DNA of 64,000 nt. Source: Chlorokybus atmophyticus (taxonomy: Eukaryota > Streptophyta > Chlorokybophyceae > Chlorokybales > Chlorokybaceae). Below, piece by piece: positions 33,608 to 45,809 of this stretch (its first letter is position 1; each line of letters starts with the position of its first letter). The notes below the pieces were generated by a model that saw only the letters and a list, made by a program, of their open reading frames with translations, was not told the DNA's origin and did no database searches. Position numbers and translations under genes: made by a program. The DNA lies in the NCBI GenBank assembly GCA_009103225.1, contig RHPI01001507.1, positions 640,025 through 704,024 of the forward strand, in the 5' to 3' direction.

Positions 33608-35483
33608 CTATGCATTGGGCTGCAACACGTCCACGAGTCGCCACTTTGCCCTGAAAGCCTCCTCCCATGACGTCGTTGGCGAAACCGACTCCAACAACGC
33701 AGCGTTTGCTGTCTTCAACTCTGATAATAACGGCAACTTTAGAAAAAACACACAAACACCACTACCATACACATGCCTCGAAGGGTGTGACTGTCGTTCA
33801 AGTGCACACGCATTGGCAAGTTGGAGTCTGTGCACGCATGTGTATGCAATTGCAGCCCTTGTGAGTGTGTGCACACGCAAGCGTGTGAGCCGACATGTCC
33901 ATGTCCATGTCCATGTCTATGTCTATGTCTATGTCTATGTCTATGTGTCCTAGCGCATGCAAGTGTGTCCGCCGTGCACACGCGAGTGAGAGAGTATAGC
34001 AACAACTCACCAATCTGAGTGTTGGCTAGCTCAGATGCAGCCTCCTCCCACCCTCGGTTGTGACCCATGCACATCACACAGCCCATCCCATCCGAAGCAT
34101 ACTGCGTGATAGTCTCTGCTCCGCAAAAACAGATGTTGTCACAACCAAACAAACTCAGTTTCGCAACATGCATCAGCCTGTCTGACTTCGGCAACACACA
34201 TTTTCTGTCAGAAAGTGTAGTGACAGCGTACATACCAGCAATGTGCTTGCGCGTGTGTCCGTCCAGCGAAGCAATAGTGTAAAAACTGCCAAGAAAGCTT
34301 ATCGCCGCCCGCCCGAAATCCGCCACTTCCTGGACACATGGTGTGTGCGCGCGCGCACATATGTGCACAACACTCAACACAGCAGCAGCAGCAACAATAA
34401 CAACACCAACAAACCCTCTTTATTACCTGTATCATGAGCTCCAGTGTTTGTCGTGTGCGCAGGGAGTCCGACGACAGTATCAGCTGTGGCATCCACCCTT
34501 TGCGCGATTGCAGGGCTGTTGCCAGCAGCGGGACGGTTCGCCTGCCGTCGTCGCTGAGAGGCCGCAAGTGGTCTGAAGCAACACCTCCACTAGACTCGGA
34601 CGAGGCTGCGTGCCGGAGCATTATCAAGCGGCGAAGGATGCGCACGTTTACAGCCGGCTGCGGGCCTACCGCCCCATCTAATGTAGCGCTCTGTCGGGGC
34701 ACAGAATACGTTGTGGATATGTGGTTTGATTTGGATGCATGCTTGCACACGTGTGCACACAAATGTGCATGCTGACACGCACACTTGCGCGCGCATGCAC
34801 CAGCATGGGCATGCAATGTGTACACACTGACACAGTTCCGTGACAGCAGTGTTTTGCATGCAGTGTGCTGAATGCCCCTCATACAACAACATGTACGCGC
34901 ATATGTCAAAGTGTTGATACACATAAGCGCTCTGTTTTTGCATGAACACTTCTCTGTGGTACGAAAGCGCACACGTGTAGAGCGTGGGGTGCCTGCACTT
35001 GTGCGTGGGTACGTGCATGTGCACGCGCTCTTGGGCAGTATGCATGTGTGCATGTGTGTGCGTGTGCTTGCCATATGCGAGCCATATGTGAATGGTGTTT
35101 CAAAGCACCAAAACATACACAAGCAACCCAACAATAAGGCGCATTAGGCATGTCAGCTAACGCACACGCGCATGCGCGCACGTATGCACGCACAGCAGGT
35201 GACATGCAACAAACCGTTTTACCTTTGGCGAGCCCCTTCGCGCATTCTCGGCAGCAGGGGCCGATGATGATGCCGACGAGCAGCACGTCGACGTGGGGTT
35301 GAATGGTAGTGACAATGAGGGGTTTGCTTTCCGCTTCTGGTGCCAAAACGGGACAAATGTGCCAACTACAATGCCGGGCTGATATCTGCGCCTAGCTCGG
35401 GGTGTGACAAACAACGCAGGCGCAGATATCGCCACTGCCTGAAAACAAAAGGGTAAAACAAGAGAGCACTTCTGTGCAGTCAT
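33608..35483 (-). CDS. SixA-like phosphohistidine phosphatase, 279 aa, five exons
   Basis: Exons (minus): 35483-35223, 34690-34427, 34329-34236, 34118-34011, 33720-33608; phases agree, stop TAG. The first ~85 residues are Ser/Ala/Arg-rich and resemble an organelle transit peptide. The histidine-phosphatase core has the RHG-type catalytic motif as LIMLRHAASS, then DHLRPLSDDGR and LILSSDSLRTRQT, and the second catalytic His in CMGHNRGWEEA, which corresponds to the GHNPG motif with Pro replaced by Arg. Length after the leader fits single-domain SixA. Bacterial SixA dephosphorylates phosphohistidine on signalling or PTS proteins; the plant and algal role is poorly defined. ATG at 35483 is the first in frame; an upstream exon cannot be excluded. 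Confidence 0.82.
33893..33948. repeat. CATGTC/TATGTC hexamer array in a SixA-like intron
   Basis: About nine hexamers, first CATGTC and then TATGTC, lie inside the last intron of the minus-strand gene. Read in sense, the array is GACATG/GACATA. Confidence 0.8.
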
Positions 35484-37489
35484 GAGGGGTATACGACGAA
35501 CCACAGTGGGTAATCGTAACTTGTCAAAGACACGTCATTCAGCAAGAAGGGCAAGACTGTTGGAAGCATTGTACAATGGCAAGCGCGCTAATTTAATGTG
35601 AAATGAGTGTTAGAGAGGTTATGAATCTAAGTCTTGAGATGAGGTCAATCAGGCAAGTGTACGCTGCTTGACATGCATGTAGCATGCATGTAAAATCCAC
35701 CGTCATGTACATGTGCGTGTACTACGACATGCAGTATTACTACTGTACTGTACAATGTTGATGCACATAACTGCCAGATGTCAGTATGCCAATGTGTCTG
35801 CAAACTGGAGCCAAGGAAAGTAATGGCTCATGCATAGACAAGGCATGGAACTAGGTCAACATGCATTACAGAGGCAGCGTGCTTAACACCACCGCTAAAG
35901 CTTTGTAATTGCAAAAGCACAAACAGGCAGCAATTGTAGATCTGAGTGCCGTCTCGCCTTGCGTAATGCAGAACACAGATTACCCAAACAGCCACCTTAT
36001 AGAGATCGCGTGCACATGTAGATATCCAGCACAAAGTCATTAGGCACAGCTTTAAATCCAACCCTACTTCCCAGTACCTGCATGACTGCCGTAAATTGCG
36101 GCCTGCGCAACAGCTCTCACGCACGACAGGCGGTTAGCAACGCCAGCGACAGCAGAGACGACGGCAACTACAACCTCGCCGCCCACGCTGGCGAGCATGC
36201 CAACATGCCCAACCAGTATGATTAGGGTTTGCGCTGAAGTGCGACTTGTGCGTCTGTCGCACAAGCCGCACAGGTGTTTGCACCTGAAGTCCGGTGGAGG
36301 CGGTGAACAAGGCTTGCAAGTTTCACATGGATTTGGCTGGTGATTGAAGCTTTCTAGAGTACTGCCATCATCACAATGGCAATCTTGAAGTATTTATTTC
36401 GGCCAACTTCCAATTTACCAGCAGCATTTACAGCAAGATGTTTACTGTACGGCCACGAACTGTTCATGCAAGCCGCTGTTTGCCTAATCAGTTTTTGCTT
36501 CGTCCTTTCCCTCCAACAATGTTGCAGCGTTTTGTGCGCTGCCATGTGGTTGTCCGCTTACATACCTGTATAACGGCGATATGTATACCTCCAAGAGAGG
36601 CGCTTGCGTTATACGACCATACCACGACGAGACGGCGGTTATATCGGCAATAACTGGCCTTTTTTGGACCAACTAGCCGTGCAAGACCGGAAAAATTGAG
36701 CTGTTTGACGCGTAACAGCCGCTCCGCATTTGGTCGGTCGGTGATTAGCCGGCCCACTTTAATGCGCTGCTGCGCGGGCAAGGTGTGAAGGGGTTGGGAA
36801 CGTTGAAGTGCTACTTTAGGAATCTTCAAGGGTTCGTTCGTTGCCGCTGGAAATGTATCAAAAATGTCGATGTTGAATTTCCTATTCTTTGGTATTGGAA
36901 CGAACAGTTCGTAGCCGTACAATAGTATATAATTTGATTAATGTGTATGAGAGGTAGAATGCATACATTGCTTGGTGAGAGTTAAGTGCAATGCGATGGT
37001 TACCACATACACACTAGCGGGTTTACGAGATTTACGCAATCTTGTAAGTCGTACCTACGTAGACAATTGGGGTGGAGCACTTGTACTTTGCAGGTGCACA
37101 ATTAATTGCACTCCGACATTAGTAAATGCTGAGCAATAACTTGTTGTTTTTAACAATTGCTAATGTCAAGCTTAAACACATAAGCAAGCATTGAAAGCCC
37201 TATGCTATATGATCTCTTTTTTTACAAAGCAAAAGTGATATACACATATTAAAGCGCATAACGCTTGTGCGAAAGAGACGTCAACGACGCTGCGAATGTG
37301 ATGTAAGCTTCAAAATTGGCAATCCCCCCCCCGTGCACTGCAAATGCCAAACAAAAATTCCGACACGGCATGAGCAAAGAAACCACATGATAGCAACCGC
37401 AGCAAAATACACACTGTGTCATTGTGAGTGCTTGCCATACAAACACACACATTGCGCTCCGGATGACCGTGCCCACGTTCTACTCCGTT
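35484..37489. other. Intergenic, no gene recognised
   Basis: 2 kb between the SixA-like start and unit B. A 144-codon frame on the minus strand (36488-36922) has a protein-like mixed composition but contains no ATG and matches nothing I know. TTAGGGTTT (telobox-like) occurs at 36222-36230. The left part must hold the SixA-like promoter. Confidence 0.45.
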
Positions 37490-39129
37490 GTGGTTGCATT
37501 AAACTTATGGTAGCTGATGTGTCTATCAGAATCATCAGCACAGGCATCCTTAGCAGCGGTAGCAGCACCGACAATGCCAATGTCCACATAGCAACAACCA
37601 CGCTGATACCAACGGCAGGTACCGGTACTTGCTGTGCTGAGCGCACGTACGTGTGTGCGTGCGAATGTGCTGGTCCATTGGTTACAATGCATGTGCGAGC
37701 CTCGGGGGGAGGGCGCGAGAGAGTTCAACTCAGACTTGTTACAGGCCTTGGGTGAACAGCAAAAAAAAAAAGCAGCAGCCGCCATGTGTCACGCTGTTGC
37801 AGTGCCTAGCGCACATGCAGCAGCTGCTGCTTTGGCGACGGCGATGGCGGGCGAGGTGAGCATGGCTGATGGGCCAGGCTGATATCAGTTTATCCGGAGG
37901 AGCGGAACAGCCGGCTTGTGCAGGAGGCCGGGGGTCAGGCCGGACGGCAGGGCCTAGTGAAAAGCCCTCCCCACCTCTCTTGCAGTAGACATGTTCAGCA
38001 CTTGCTCAGCGTTGTACACATCACCATATGCTTACTACAGCTGAAGCTATGTCTGCATGCTTCCAAACAGCAAGTCGATGGTTCAATGCTGCAGCAACAG
38101 CAATTACTTGACATGCAGTGGCTGAATATGGCACGCGCAGTTACTTAGTCACCTAACATAGGCGCCGGCGGAGGTTCAGCTAGTGTTTTTCCTTTTGTAG
38201 CAAACCTAGACATGCGTTTACGTCGCACCAAGTGACGGTTGTGCTTTTCAATTCGCTGCTTGGATCAAAGCACTGTTCACTGGTGTAACTTACCCTTGCC
38301 CCGACACTTGAATCAGCACCGGTTTCGGCAATGCTTGCATAGCTGTCCCCCACCTGCATTGCGCAAGCGAGGATGTTTTATATCACCCTCTGGTGCAGTT
38401 CAACGGATCAAACGGTTTGCAATCATGCTCGCACTGCTTACTTGTGATGCCGTAGTCAGGGGCAGTGTCAACTGCGGATCACTCTGCGTTGGTCAAGTTG
38501 GGAACGCGGTGCGTGCATGTGTTCTGTGCTTTGCTCGTGCTGTCATCCATCGCAAGCACAAGCATTAGTCTCAGCTGCGAAGTTCAGCATCAAGTTTGCC
38601 GAGTAACACACTGCTTTCCAGGCAGCTGCTTGAAGAGCAGTGCTGCAGTGCTGGCGGGCATCAAGTTGAAAGTTTGTGTCTTGCCTAAGACTGTGGACGC
38701 TTAGGCAAGATGCTGCACGTGAGCGTGTTCAGCACCAGTGTTGTTGCAACTGGTTGCTTGCTGCCGTGTTGTTTCACTTATCTCTTCTGTGGGCAGCTTG
38801 CATTCTTGCTTGCAAGCTGTTAAGATACTCCAAATGACTGACAGAGTGCTAACACGTTGCTTTGATGGCACTTGTCACGTTCCAATGCTTCTAGTATGCT
38901 CACCTGAAAGGTGCAGTAATTGCACGCTGCCTTAGGCGGTGTGACCAATGAGAGTCGCCTGCTGCTGGCCAGGTCGGTCGACCAAGGGAATAGCATCTGT
39001 CAATTGCTTTGCAAGATCACGTGCGGTTGTCTCGCTCCTAAAGCTGTATGCTCAGCCCTTGCTGCTCATGCTGTTCTCAACTTGTGCATATGATATGCAG
39101 TTGATTGACATCAGGCAACTGTGCGTTAG

Positions 39130-39183
39130 AGAAGGGCTTGACCTTCTCTAATGCACAGATGCTAGAGAAGGTCAAGCCCTTCT
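39130..39183. repeat. Perfect 18-bp inverted repeat in unit B
   Basis: AGAAGGGCTTGACCTTCT at 39130-39147 is exactly complementary to 39166-39183, with an 18-nt loop. Each arm is itself a short hairpin. A related single arm (GAGAAGGTCCAGCCCTTCTC) is present in unit C near 46.62 kb. Confidence 0.75.
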
Positions 39184-39852
39184 AAAATGCATAGTGCAAG
39201 CTGGGTGACTCATCTGGTTGCACAAACACAATTGAAGTAGTGTCTATGCTACAACAACTTACTTCTTCGCTGATGTCTCCTTGTGCACAGGCGTTCAGCG
39301 ATTGCAGTCTGGCATGCTCGTCTTGCTTCCAGGACGTTTGGTTCTTGCACGCTGTGGCTCATTGTCTTCACTGCTGGTGGCAGCTACCTGTGCACTTGCT
39401 GACCGTAAGCGGCAACTCTAAATAAAACTCGCATGCGCTACACATACGTCCTCTCGTCTCTAGATTCAGTCATGCAGTGCCACAACTCAGCGTTGACCGA
39501 TGAAGGCAACATGGCGCCAGGCGCACAGACAACTCAACTCATCCACGCTTGTCGCCAGTGACTAGGGTACACCCTCATGTGCAGCCTGCACATTTGTAAG
39601 GACTGAGTCCTTACAAACGGTGCGATGATGAGTTGACAAAATCGCTCTTCCTGACTTCATACTGACCATGCGCGCTGTGCAGCCATTGCACGTTTGTGCA
39701 GGCAATTGCCTGTCAGCTAAAAGGAAGAGTTGGAGCGTTTGCAGACTGTGTCATTACGACCGTTGTTGCCACACACGACTGGTGGTGCGCCTGTGCATCA
39801 CAAGCTATGAGCAGGATGAGTCGTAGATGCGCAGTGCACAGTAAGCACCCGG

Positions 39853-39854
<2 letters not shown>

Positions 39855-39901
<47 letters not shown>

Positions 39902-40607
39902 NNNNNNNNNNNNNNNNNNNNNNNNNNNNNNNNNNNNNNNNNNNNNNNNNNNNNNNNNNNNNNNNNNNNNNNNNNNNNNNNNNNNNNNNNNNNNNNNNNN
40001 NNNNNNNNNNNNNNNNNNNNNNNNNNNNNNNNNNNNNNNNNNNNNNNNNNNNNNNNNNNNNNNNNNNNNNNNNNNNNNNNNNNNNNNNNNNNNNNNNNNN
40101 NNNNNNNNNNNNNNNNNNNNNNNNNNNNNNNNNNNNNNNNNNNNNNNNNNNNNNNNNNNNNNNNNNNNNNNNNNNNNNNNNNNNNNNNNNNNNNNNNNNN
40201 NNNNNNNNNNNNNNNNNNNNNNNNNNNNNNNNNNNNNNNNNNNNNNNNNNNNNNNNNNNNNNNNNNNNNNNNNNNNNNNNNNNNNNNNNNNNNNNNNNNN
40301 NNNNNNNNNNNNNNNNNNNNNNNNNNNNNNNNNNNNNNNNNNNNNNNNNNNNNNNNNNNNNNNNNNNNNNNNNNNNNNNNNNNNNNNNNNNNNNNNNNNN
40401 NNNNNNNNNNNNNNNNNNNNNNNNNNNNNNNNNNNNNNNNNNNNNNNNNNNNNNNNNNNNNNNNNNNNNNNNNNNNNNNNNNNNNNNNNNNNNNNNNNNN
40501 NNNNNNNNNNNNNNNNNNNNNNNNNNNNNNNNNNNNNNNNNNNNNNNNNNNNNNNNNNNNNNNNNNNNNNNNNNNNNNNNNNNNNNNNNNNNNNNNNNNN
40601 NNNNNNN

Positions 40608-40685
<78 letters not shown>
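39855..40685. repeat. CT dinucleotide array enclosing a 706-N assembly gap
   Basis: CT repeats run from about 39855 to 39901 and from 40608 to 40685, with N at 39902-40607. The array is probably continuous or nearly so and its true length is unknown. Ser-Leu or Arg-Glu frames across it are artefacts. Confidence 0.9.
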
Positions 40686-40689
<4 letters not shown>

Positions 40690-41163
40690 ATCAACAACCA
40701 GTGCAGGTGTACACAGCTTAACTGCTCAGCTGTGCACCATGTAAGCCTGCTGTGTACAAGCGTATTTTCATATCTCTTGGCATATTGGAGACATGTTGTG
40801 CAGTGGCATTGGCAGTAGTTGCGGCACTGTGAACTCTGCTCTGCCCCTCGACACTGTAAGCGAGGGCAGTGTCGTCGAGGTTGCAAGCTGCTTCATCAAT
40901 GGTTGTTTTGGAACTGCTGCAGCCAGCCTTTTGCAATGTGTCAGCCAATGGAAGGTGCGTGCGTAAGAAGCAAGGGCACGTTACACTGCACAGCAGTTGA
41001 AGCACTGAGAAGCATAGAACTTGTGCGCTTGGCACTTTGAATCAGCAAATGGCCATCCACAACCAGTAGTGCTGGTCTACTGGTACATGGTATGTCAACT
41101 GTTGCTAAGCCCTGCAAAGTCTCCATTTGCTTGCTTGGCCTACCAAACGAAGCTGGCCGCACA

Positions 41164-43708
41164 CTACTGCCAGGCGGATAGCGGCTGTACGTCAGGCATT
41201 GGCGCATCCGCCAGGCTCTTCGACCAGAGAACTGCGATTGTGGCATTGGGGGTGAGGAGTGGCATGCGTACAACCAGGTTGGTGACACCGGCGTTGTTGT
41301 TTTCCTGCGTGCTGTTGTTGATCGTGCCGGGGCTTGTAGAGAAGGTGGTGAAGTATGCGTCGCTGGGGCTGAGAATTCGTCCCTGCAGCTGCGATCCCCC
41401 TTGTGTAAGGGTGACGTCTGTGCCATTTGACACGGTGACGTTGGCGCGGGTGTGGAACATGCTTATGACATCCATGGAAGTCACAAAGGACACCTGTGCG
41501 CAGGCAAACAGGTGTCAGCGACATACGTCTCCTTGTAGAGTTTGCATGCTGTGTCGTGCGGATGCTCACCTCGTCTTGCACAAGAAGTCTCGCGTATGGA
41601 AAAGGTACGTCTTTCAGGAGTGCGATGCCGCGGCTGACGTTGATGGCGCCGCTGTATGCCGCCGTGAGGTTGACAATGGTGTGTGAGCGATCTGAGGTGG
41701 AGTATGGCACCGTCAGTGTCGCATCCACGCCCAGCGCCTGGTTTGCACACAGCAGTTCGCTCTGCCTTACGTTGCTCACCGCCAGCGTGTTGTGCGACTC
41801 CGTGCGCAGGCGGTAGTAACTGTGGAAGGAGTGAACGTTGAAGTATGGCAGCAGATACACCACTCTAGAGCCAATATGCAAGTTGCGGTGTGTCTCTCAC
41901 CTGTAACGACGCGATCCCTTGCTAGCTGGAGGTGTGAAGTAATTTGGCAGGCTGTAGTTGTCAGCGCCAAGGTCAATGAACCAGCGCTGGCCGTTGTTCT
42001 CAAAAACAAACGACCCCAAGTCAAGATGCGCATGCGTGCTCTCCAGTGGAGCAGGGTTCCACCCGGCCTTCACGGCAACATACGCGGTACGGTTGCTGTT
42101 CCATGTCGTGCGCATGAACGCGGTGGCTGCTTCAAACCCGAGGTGGCGCACATCCACGGGTAGTGGGTTTGGCGGCGCCATTTTGTTAAATATGGCCGGG
42201 TTTGTCCAGAATACGGGGAAGAACAAGCCCGTTTGCCCGAGGTTGTTCTTGTACGAGGGCACGAAGGTGTTGTTCACTTGGGCCGCAGCATAGTAGCTCA
42301 GTTGCATCGAGTTGACGTCATCGTTTGTGCCAGTGTCTGCAAAGCCGAACGATGTGCCTTGCCGTCGGGGCTCAAGCACTGAATGCGGAAGTACACAGCG
42401 GCCTGTACATGGTTGGATCAATAAGCAGCTGTGCATGTGGGGAAGCGCAAAGCATAGACCATCTTGTCCTTACCAACAGCGCGGGTGAGGTGCTCCAGCC
42501 GAAGTCGTTGTTGAGACCGGTCTTCAGAGTGCTGAGGGCGAAAGGCAGGTTGTACCCGATGTAGCTGGCATACATCGGGCCCTCGAAGAAAGCACCGCTC
42601 GGGCCAAGATTGCGCAGTTGCAAGTCAATCCCCGGCAGTGCCATGGCCAGTATCTGCTGGCACATGATCATGTCGTTTTGTGCAAACACTATGCTCGCTA
42701 CAACGTAGCCCGTGAGCGAGTTGACGTCGACGTTTGTGTTCTGCATGGCACGTTACGTTACCACAACGTGTATGTCAGTTATCTTGTTGCATCTCAGCAA
42801 CTTGAGCAGCAATGTATGCATGTGTGCACATGCAGTGGCAGCAGCGCGCACCAGGGCTGCGAGCTTGGGCAGCATGGACGCGTTCAGGGCGGGAAGGAAG
42901 GCGTTGTTGAGCACCGCATTGCACAGCCAGTCATATCCCCAAGAAGCCGCCAGCAGGTAGTTGCTCAGGTCCAGGTAGCTCTCAACCTTGTTAAAACTTG
43001 CGCCCCTACTCATTCAAAACATCGCTATTGGTGATGAGTCACTCACTCGCTTGCACTGCATGCATAGTCGCATGCTTAACCAGCAGCTCACCAGGCAGGC
43101 AGTGAAGAGATGTATATCAGGTCGAGCGCGTATGCCAACTTGTCAGGGTCAGAGTCCACCAAGTACCCACCAGCGACGCTTCCAGTACGGTCCGCAAAGG
43201 TGGGGAATGTAACTAGGACAGAGGTCAGTTATCATGGCTGGCAATAGCAACCAGTTGTTGAGCAGCATGATTGCGAGACTGCGTCATGACCTTGCTCACC
43301 TGCCAGTTGGATTGCGAGGCGTATAAATAGTATCGTTGAGAAACTTCATGCCCCTTAAGTAGAGCGGCCACAAACTGCTTCTGGGATTGTAGTTCGAGCG
43401 AATCACTATGTGGCAACGCAGCAGGAGTCAGTCACATAGACACATGTACACGCGTGCACGCAGTCGCGCAGGAGTGACCAGGTTGCTCGACTACTTGCCC
43501 CATATACAACAGTGCTGTGCTATGGCTTACCAGGCAGCATGTCTGGTGTGACGGTTGCACGCGGGTGCGTGAAGGTCACGTCGGATAGCGCTGTTGAGTA
43601 GTCAGCTGTTGTTTGCGCTGTTGCCAGCTGGAACGCAGACGCCAGCAGCAGCACCAGCAACTGCCAGCGCATCTTGCTTTGAGTGCTGGAACCCTGGCTT
43701 GCTGCCAT
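41164..43708 (-). pseudogene. Heparinase II/III-like polysaccharide lyase, copy B (probably broken)
   Basis: It reads from ATG 43708 (MAASQGSSTQSKMRWQLL, signal peptide) to TAG at 41166-41164. It keeps the catalytic region (THAHLDLGSFVFE, RWFIDLGADNYSLP, YYRLRTESHNTL) and the acceptor CAG before exon 6 that copy A has lost. It reads AAG where A has a stop. Lesions: exon 3 near 43.19 kb is two bases shorter than in A, which shifts the frame and meets TGA within the exon, and one base is missing near 42.35 kb (AAGGCACATC versus AAGGCCACATG). The C-terminus ends in PLSAWQ. Neighbouring genes in the same assembly show no such indels, so these are probably real mutations, though read errors remain possible. 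Function as for copy A: extracellular uronan lyase by homology. Confidence 0.78.
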
Positions 43709-44100
43709 CGATAATGGTACTGTCTGCACACACACAGTAAGTACATGGCGCATAGTAGCATCAGAGTACGTCGACAAGCATGCATGGTGGGCATCAACAT
43801 TGCAACGTTGCACAGGGCAGAGCGGAGAGAAGTGCATTCATGCTGAAAAGCAGCATGACGTACCTGGCTGCTGAATGCCGCTGCAGCTCTGAGACTTGAC
43901 CTGAACCTTGCCAAGGCAGTGCATGCATCTGTGCAGGCCGGTGCTGCTCCAATTATACTACACAACAGGCTGAGGCGTTTTACTACACGTTTTACTACAC
44001 AAATGTCTTACTACACAACGGCCTGAGGCGTCTCCCCCTACAGTAGCAAGGCGGACGCGGTTGAACACAATTGGCAGCACTGATGCTAGTGACGACACGT

Positions 44101-44120
44101 GTCACATCACGTGATGTGAC
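44101..44120. promoter_or_regulatory. Perfect 20-bp palindrome upstream of lyase copy B
   Basis: GTCACATCACGTGATGTGAC is fully self-complementary with a central CACGTG, about 390 bp upstream of the copy B ATG. It is kept with one mismatch in unit A (22099-22118). Confidence 0.6.
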
Positions 44121-44678
44121 TTGGGAGGCTAAACTTAAGCTCCGCAGCATCCACCGACTTTGCTTTGCGCCGAATTGAGGGGAGCAAAGAATGTTCAACA
44201 GGTCTAACAAGCTAAGAAGTGCATGTTCAGAAGCTGATGCATCAGTGCCGTGCTGCTGGAGCGTATGGATGGCAGGCTGCTTTTGTGCGTGCAACCGCTG
44301 AATGGGTTCACTGACAGCGGCATTTACTCAGCCTCCTCTGCCAACGCGCCTGCTTCATGAGAGCGCTTAACAGTGGCATCTGCTGGCAGAGTCGGCGGTT
44401 ATGAGAGCTGGGGCATCACGTGCTTCATACTGCCTGACTTGCTCAGCTTGACCTTTTCATCCACGCGACGGTGATAAGGGTTGCATAACGCTTGCGGAGA
44501 GCAGCAGTCAATAAGGTCAATAACATCGAGCATTACCATTGAATTTGAAGTCTTGCCCTATCAAGGTGTCGGGGTATTTAGTGCATCGTGTACGTCACCC
44601 CCTAGCCTCTGGTCGCAGGTGGTAGAGGGCCTCAGGTTGCTACGCAGGCTCTACTCTGATGCGGGACATAGCAGAGAT

Positions 44679-44849
44679 CGTGACGCCTTTTCAACTCCTC
44701 TCCCATTGAATGGAGAGCAGTTGAAAGGGCGTCACGTGTGTGTAGGCAACTGACACAACTTGTCAGTTGCTTACACACTTGCGGGACACAGCAAGCCCTG
44801 CAGTTGAAAGGGCGTTCAACTCCTCTCCATTCGACGGGAGAGGAGTTGA
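44679..44849. repeat. Ladder of three hairpins from a local tandem expansion
   Basis: Hairpins at 44679-44736 (about 25-bp arms around CTCTCCCATTGAATGGAGAG), 44738-44778 (18-bp arms, one mismatch, GTGTGTAGGCAACTGACA) and 44816-44849 (TCAACTCCTCTCC arms). The phrase GCGGGACACAGCAAGCCCTG recurs at about 44781 and 44912. Unit A has a single equivalent near 21.53 kb. Confidence 0.7.
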
Positions 44850-45741
44850 AAAGGCGTCACGTTTGTGTAGGCAACTGACATAATGTGTTGTGTCACCTGC
44901 CTACACCTGTGCGGGACACAGCAAGCCCTGTCAGAAACCACCAGTATGGCATCAGCCTGCAGCCTGGATCCTGGCAGAAGGGCTGAGCAAGTTGTCGCAG
45001 GTCTGATATGATATGATACGTCCTCAACAGGCACTCGCGGCGCCATTTACTGTGCAAGCTGGAGCAGTGCGGACGATCATCAATCGTTATGTAAATAGGT
45101 GAAGAGACGGTCCGTAAAGTACGAGACAATGGGGAAGGCGGTCAGTTTCATTTCAACATTAGTGCACCCCGGTCAACAAACCGAGCACCAGACCCCGAGG
45201 GACACTCACCTAACCGCATTCGGTCGCTGTGTTCGCTCCTCCTGCCAGAGCATGCGCAGCGTATGAATTACGTGCGCTGTGCAGCAAGCCAAGTTGTTGC
45301 TTGTGTGTGGTCGTGGGTGTGGTCGTCGCCATCGCAGGAGCGCTGCTGATACTGCTTGTCTAGTCCGTTTCCGTCACCGCAGTCGCCCGCTTCCCCTCTG
45401 AGCTGCTGTCCACAGGCGGCGCAGCCACCACCACAGCTGATGACGGCAGCAAGGCCTCAAAGGTAAAGCTTCTGGCTTGCTGACTGTCAACATGTATGTG
45501 ACTATGAGCTGCGTGCTTGGCGATTGCCTGCCTCGGCTGCCTTGCTCTGTACAGCGTTGTAAAAGCTGTGCATGCGCTCGTTGTTGGTGTTTGCTTTTGC
45601 TCTGCATTCAAGAAATGTGCTTGCTCAATCTAGCTCATGCATTCATACGCTGTCAATTGTCGTTGCTGAGGCTGTGGTCCGTTTGGTAGTGAGTTGCTTT
45701 TTATGCTGCGCCAGTTTTGCTTAGCCTTGTGGTGTGCTTGC

Positions 45742-45809
45742 AACAAGTGCATGCACGCACTTGTTACAAGTGCATATCAATCAACATATGTTGATTCATA
45801 TGCACTTGT
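45742..45809. repeat. Double palindrome at the unit B / unit C head-to-head junction
   Basis: 45742-45765: AACAAGTGC and its perfect complement with a 6-nt loop. 45766-45809: a 44-bp palindrome with 21 of 22 arm positions matching around CAACATATGTTG. It lies between the divergent starts of units B and C, where inverted duplications commonly carry a palindromic joint. Confidence 0.75.

Larger units (their letters stand above)
37490..45600 (-). repeat. Unit B: right arm of the inverted duplication
   Basis: Reverse complement of unit A, with lyase copy B at 43708-41164. It is longer than A because of a CT array plus 706-N gap (39855-40685) and a hairpin expansion at 44.68-44.85 kb. The section 39.6-37.5 kb (read on the minus strand) also matches unit C at 46.2-48.7 kb. 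For example, the GCCATGTTGCCTTCATCGG segment near 39.5 kb recurs at 46.22 kb. No mobility genes were seen. Confidence 0.85.

Noticed and set aside
36488-36922. 144-codon minus-strand frame as a gene.
   Set aside because: No ATG, no recognised motif, no splice-linked neighbours.
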